DNA of 46,546 bases from Gammaproteobacteria bacterium (GTDB lineage Bacteria > Pseudomonadota > Gammaproteobacteria > Arenicellales > Poriferihabitantaceae), in the NCBI GenBank assembly GCA_030590945.1, contig JAUVBY010000006.1, positions 1 to 46,546 on the forward strand, given 5' to 3'. Within the stretch, counting starts at the first letter, position 1. Every line of letters begins with the position of its first letter. A model generated the notes under the pieces. That model was not told where the DNA came from. It worked only from the letters and a program-made list of their open reading frames with translations, and did no database searches. Below are positions 44,029-46,546 of the stretch, piece by piece. A program made the translations under genes and the position numbers.

Positions 44029-44054
44029 ATATTAATATATTATTTATTACTTAT

Positions 44055-44095
44055 TTGACGTGGGTCATAGCATACTATAGCTGCAACGTTATAAT
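44055..44095 (+). promoter_or_regulatory. Candidate FNR-type box and promoter for the 44130 gene
   Basis: TTGAC-GTGG-GTCAT (44055-44068) matches the FNR consensus at seven of ten positions. A perfect TATAAT (44090-44095) begins 28.5 bp after its centre, the same spacing as at hemN, ccoN and ccmC. The predicted start is near 44102, 28 nt before the ATG. Confidence 0.5.
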
Positions 44096-44129
44096 CTAGC
44101 ATGTAAACTGTTTTACTCACTAATTTAAG

Positions 44130-44909
44130 ATGAAAAACTACTCCTCTGCTATTTCGTGGTTTATCGCCGTAGCCTTTTTTTTGGCGCAAGGCTACAGTGC
44201 CGCACAAGATAGTGAAATTTTACCATTTGATCTGCCCGGTGGTGATATCGTCGATATTCGCCTGTACAAGGCGGATGGAGACAAGCTATTGCTTGGCTTT
44301 GCCTGCGACGAAGGTACAGGGCAGGCTGCTATGGATGCGGCGTCAGTGTTATCAGATACCGAAATGGAAATCTGGATGCCTGATTTACTCAGCGCACATT
44401 TTCTGCCCAAACTCAAAAGTTCACTGGCTGAAATTCCCGCTGAAGATGTGGTTGCACTGATCAATGCGGCAATCGCATCATCAGACAAGCAGGTTTACCT
44501 TATTTCCAGTGGCGGTGGCAGTACCGTTTTACTACGCGGCCTGGTGCAGTGGGAGCAGGAAAACCCGGACAGACTTGATGCGTTAAGCGGTGTGGTTTTG
44601 TTATACCCACGATTAAACGCTACACCTCCTGAGCCTGGAAAAGATCCGGTATATATTGATGCCGTTGGTCAAACTCGAACGCCAATCGCCATACTGGAAG
44701 GTGCCCGGACTCCGAATAGTTGGGCATTATCAGCGCTAAAGGAAAAGATGCAGGCCGGTGGAAGCCTGGTTACAACTGCGTTGATACCCGGTGTCCGTGG
44801 CTTTTTTTATGAACGTGATAAGCAAAATTTACCCGAAAATATTGCCACTTCCCAGTTGGCAGGACTGGTGCGCGCAAGTGTCGTCAAACTCAAATTATTA
44901 ACACAATGA
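44130..44909 (+). CDS. Exported hydrolase-like protein of unknown function
   Basis: I cannot name a family with confidence. The 259-aa product has a signal peptide (about 1-25, cleaved near GYSAAQ). The alternation of strands and helices and the segments QVYLISSGGGSTVLLRGL and LSGVVLLYPRLNATPP resemble an alpha/beta hydrolase. The nucleophile-elbow position appears to be SSGGGS rather than G-x-S-x-G, and no obvious catalytic His follows, so it may be catalytically inactive or a distant relative. It is preceded by an FNR-like box with a perfect -10 and followed by a TlpA-like gene, which suggests a role tied to microaerobic growth or periplasmic redox. Confidence 0.7.
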   Translation: MKNYSSAISWFIAVAFFLAQGYSAAQDSEILPFDLPGGDIVDIRLYKADGDKLLLGFACDEGTGQAAMDAASVLSDTEMEIWMPDLLSAHFLPKLKSSLAEIPAEDVVALINAAIASSDKQVYLISSGGGSTVLLRGLVQWEQENPDRLDALSGVVLLYPRLNATPPEPGKDPVYIDAVGQTRTPIAILEGARTPNSWALSALKEKMQAGGSLVTTALIPGVRGFFYERDKQNLPENIATSQLAGLVRASVVKLKLLTQ

Positions 44910-44974
44910 ACTGTGTGGAACCGGATGGCTGTAAACCAGTCTAAATATAAAACTTTATTTATTAGAGATTGATC

Positions 44975-45538
44975 GTGAAAAAATTTATCCTGTTAATTGC
45001 CGTAAAAGTACTGGCCCTGAGTGCGTTAATTGGCGTTGTGGTATATACCATGATGCCCGCCGGCGCAGCTGAATTAAAGCCTTTTGACGGGGCAACGCCT
45101 GCCTTGAGGCTAAATACCCTGCAAGGCGAGGCAGTTGACCTTGAGCAGTATAAGGGTAAACTGGTTATGGTGCAGTTCTGGGCGACCTATTGCACCCCTT
45201 GCCGTATTGAAATGCCCTCGATGAATCGCCTGCAAACTAAATTGGGCGAAAACTTCGTGATTCTGGCTGTAGATATGGGTGAAGAAGCGGCGGAAGTACA
45301 ACAATTTGTAGATGAAGTAAAACCAGAATTCACCATTTTGATGGACGAAGACGGAAGCGCATTGGCCGAATGGAAGGTGTTTGCTGCGCCCGCGACCTTT
45401 ATTGTGGATCCGGCGGGGAAAATTCAGTATACGATGTTCGGGGCAACCGAATGGGATTCAGATGAAATGGTCGTAGAACTTCAGGCTTTAATGCAGCGAG
45501 ATCTTAGCATAACCCGGACGACGAGTAAAAATGATTAA
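44975..45538 (+). CDS. TlpA/ResA-like membrane-anchored thioredoxin
   Basis: A periplasmic thiol-disulfide oxidoreductase. From the GTG at 44975, with AGAG just upstream, it is 187 aa; a TTG two codons earlier is an alternative. An N-terminal anchor (FILLIAVKVLALSALIGVVV) leads to a thioredoxin domain with VQFWATYCTPCRIEMPS (C73, C76) and the cis-proline segment FAAPATFIVDPAG. Such proteins reduce periplasmic targets, for example apocytochromes or oxidase copper sites. It follows the 44130 gene by 65 bp and may be co-transcribed with it. It is distinct from the ccmG product. Confidence 0.9.
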   Translation: MKKFILLIAVKVLALSALIGVVVYTMMPAGAAELKPFDGATPALRLNTLQGEAVDLEQYKGKLVMVQFWATYCTPCRIEMPSMNRLQTKLGENFVILAVDMGEEAAEVQQFVDEVKPEFTILMDEDGSALAEWKVFAAPATFIVDPAGKIQYTMFGATEWDSDEMVVELQALMQRDLSITRTTSKND

Positions 45539-45605
45539 AATTTCCCTGCTCAGCGTTACAAATCTTGTGTATAGCTAGTGTTTAAAACAGCATGGCACTC
45601 AGAGC

Positions 45606-46358
45606 TTAATTTGCTATGTTCATTCCCATCATTGGCGTATTGAATAAGCGATAGAGTAAGGATATAGCGATGGCTAGCAGTACCCAGCGCATAGCTGCCC
45701 GCCAACGGGCCTGGTTCAGGTATTTGCCGAGCCACTGACCGGCCAGTACGCCAGCAATTGATACGGCTAGCAGGATTATGCCCTGTCGCTGCCACTCGTA
45801 GTTCAGAATATTGAGGCTGCCAAACAGGGCTAACTGAGTTAATTTTGCAGTCAGGAAACAGCTGTTAAATAGTACGATACTTTGCTCGCGAGATAAACGA
45901 TTGTATAAGGCAAAGATGATCAGGGCCGGCACGCCCGCATTGACCGTACCCACCAGTACACCCGTTATCAAGCCGGTCACGATTATGCCTCGTGGCTGGA
46001 TGCCCGGATTAACATGGTTTAGGTGGTTACGGTAGTCTAACCACAGGAAAAGTAAGATAACCATCGCCAGTAAAATTCGAAATAACTCCGGATTAAAATA
46101 GATGATGAAAAAGCTGCCGATGAGGGTGCCGGCGATCATCGCCGGCAGTATTTTGATAAGCGGGCGTAGTGCTCGCCAGGGAGCAGATTGTCGGGCGATC
46201 ATCAGAATATTTACGCCCAGCGTCGGAATGAGAGTGAGCTGAATCGCGCGCATTAAGCTGCCGTTCCAGGCTAAAAGCGGCGTAGACGTCATTGGGAACC
46301 CCAGGCCCAACGCACCGTGCAGCAGGGCAGCAGAAAAAATGATTACTATTTCAGACAA
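45606..46358 (-). CDS. TSUP-family (TauE/SafE) membrane transporter
   Basis: A 250-aa polytopic inner-membrane protein with about seven to eight hydrophobic segments. The N-terminal IIFSAALLHGALGLGFPMTS and the mid-protein GLITGVLVGTVNAGVPALII are the duplicated glycine-rich half-motifs of the TauE/SafE family, which exports sulfite or organosulfonates in characterised members. The substrate is unknown here. The gene is convergent with the TlpA-like gene. Confidence 0.87.
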   Translation of the reverse strand: MSEIVIIFSAALLHGALGLGFPMTSTPLLAWNGSLMRAIQLTLIPTLGVNILMIARQSAPWRALRPLIKILPAMIAGTLIGSFFIIYFNPELFRILLAMVILLFLWLDYRNHLNHVNPGIQPRGIIVTGLITGVLVGTVNAGVPALIIFALYNRLSREQSIVLFNSCFLTAKLTQLALFGSLNILNYEWQRQGIILLAVSIAGVLAGQWLGKYLNQARWRAAMRWVLLAIAISLLYRLFNTPMMGMNIAN

Positions 46359-46546
46359 ATCAACAGAAGCCTGTAAGCATTAAATTCGGGTTAAAACAAC
46401 GCCACCGGGCGGATGGGAGGGCAGGGCATATGGTTCTTCATGGCGTGCATTATATCCGGATGTTTTGTAAGCGGTTAAGGAACCTGGACATGAAAAGCCC
46501 CAATGTGTTGATGTCTAACGTGCCAGTTTTCTCAATTAACAGACCG
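46359..46546. other. Right-end non-coding stretch
   Basis: The last 188 bases hold no gene that I can support; they are probably the upstream region of the TSUP transporter gene. Confidence 0.5.

Noticed and set aside
43387-44068. FNR box at 44055-44068 as activator of the dihaem cytochrome gene
   Set aside because: For the minus-strand gene a class II start would fall inside the coding sequence (near 44020), so the box fits only the plus-strand gene at 44130.
1-46546. tRNA, rRNA, CRISPR arrays, intact insertion sequences, prophage or defence genes
   Set aside because: I looked for cloverleaf-like stretches, regularly spaced repeats, transposase motifs and nuclease/toxin motifs in gaps and genes and saw none that I could support.

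Overview
The window is chromosomal DNA from a gammaproteobacterium. The evidence is gene content and order: an RNase E gene, a fabG/acpP/fabF/mltG/tmk/holB/pilZ/tatD run as in Pseudomonas and relatives, clpS-clpA, a System I (ccm) cytochrome c maturation locus, and a ccoNOQP-ccoG-fnr block. I could not assign a genus. I saw no rRNA, tRNA, CRISPR array or intact insertion sequence.

Layout. 1-2400 is a decayed accessory stretch: a 5'-truncated nucleotide-sugar epimerase remnant, an acyltransferase-3 gene, and the C-terminal remnant of a TPR-type adenylate/guanylate cyclase with two in-frame stops. 2401-4887 is rne. 5543-13769 is the fatty-acid / cell-wall / replication run, with trhP between fabG and acpP and no plsX, fabH, fabD or pabC. 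13805-14947 is an unrecognised membrane-anchored protein. 15273-18233 holds an ErpA-like Fe-S carrier and clpSA. 18250-21479 holds a DUF6122-like membrane protein, a CBS-pair protein, mltA, an MBL hydrolase and an OsmC-like protein. 21488-27142 is ccmIHGFEDC. It is separated from ccmBA (31648-32952) by a PQQ sugar dehydrogenase, an FAD oxidoreductase and a cation/proton antiporter. 32969-36230 holds a gamma-carbonic anhydrase-like protein, an SGNH lipoprotein, queC and a triple-domain QueD. 36316-44028 is hemN, fnr, ccoG, ccoPQON and a dihaem cytochrome c. The right end has an exported hydrolase-like protein, a TlpA-like thioredoxin and a TSUP exporter.

How it works together. Much of the right half builds a microaerobic respiratory chain: haem synthesis (hemN), cytochrome c maturation (ccm), the cbb3 oxidase (ccoNOQP), its assembly factor (ccoG), a c4-like donor cytochrome and the oxygen sensor FNR. 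Four candidate FNR boxes precede ccmC, hemN, ccoN and the unknown gene at 44130. In each, the box centre lies exactly 28.5 bp from the first base of a -10-like hexamer, the geometry of class II FNR activation. This suggests a compact local regulon that includes one uncharacterised exported protein.

The most unusual gene is the queD homologue at 35127-36230. It has three tandem PTPS/QueD-like domains. Only the middle one keeps the zinc/Cys/Glu set, while the Asp-His pair survives only in the outer two, which suggests a single active site shared between domains.
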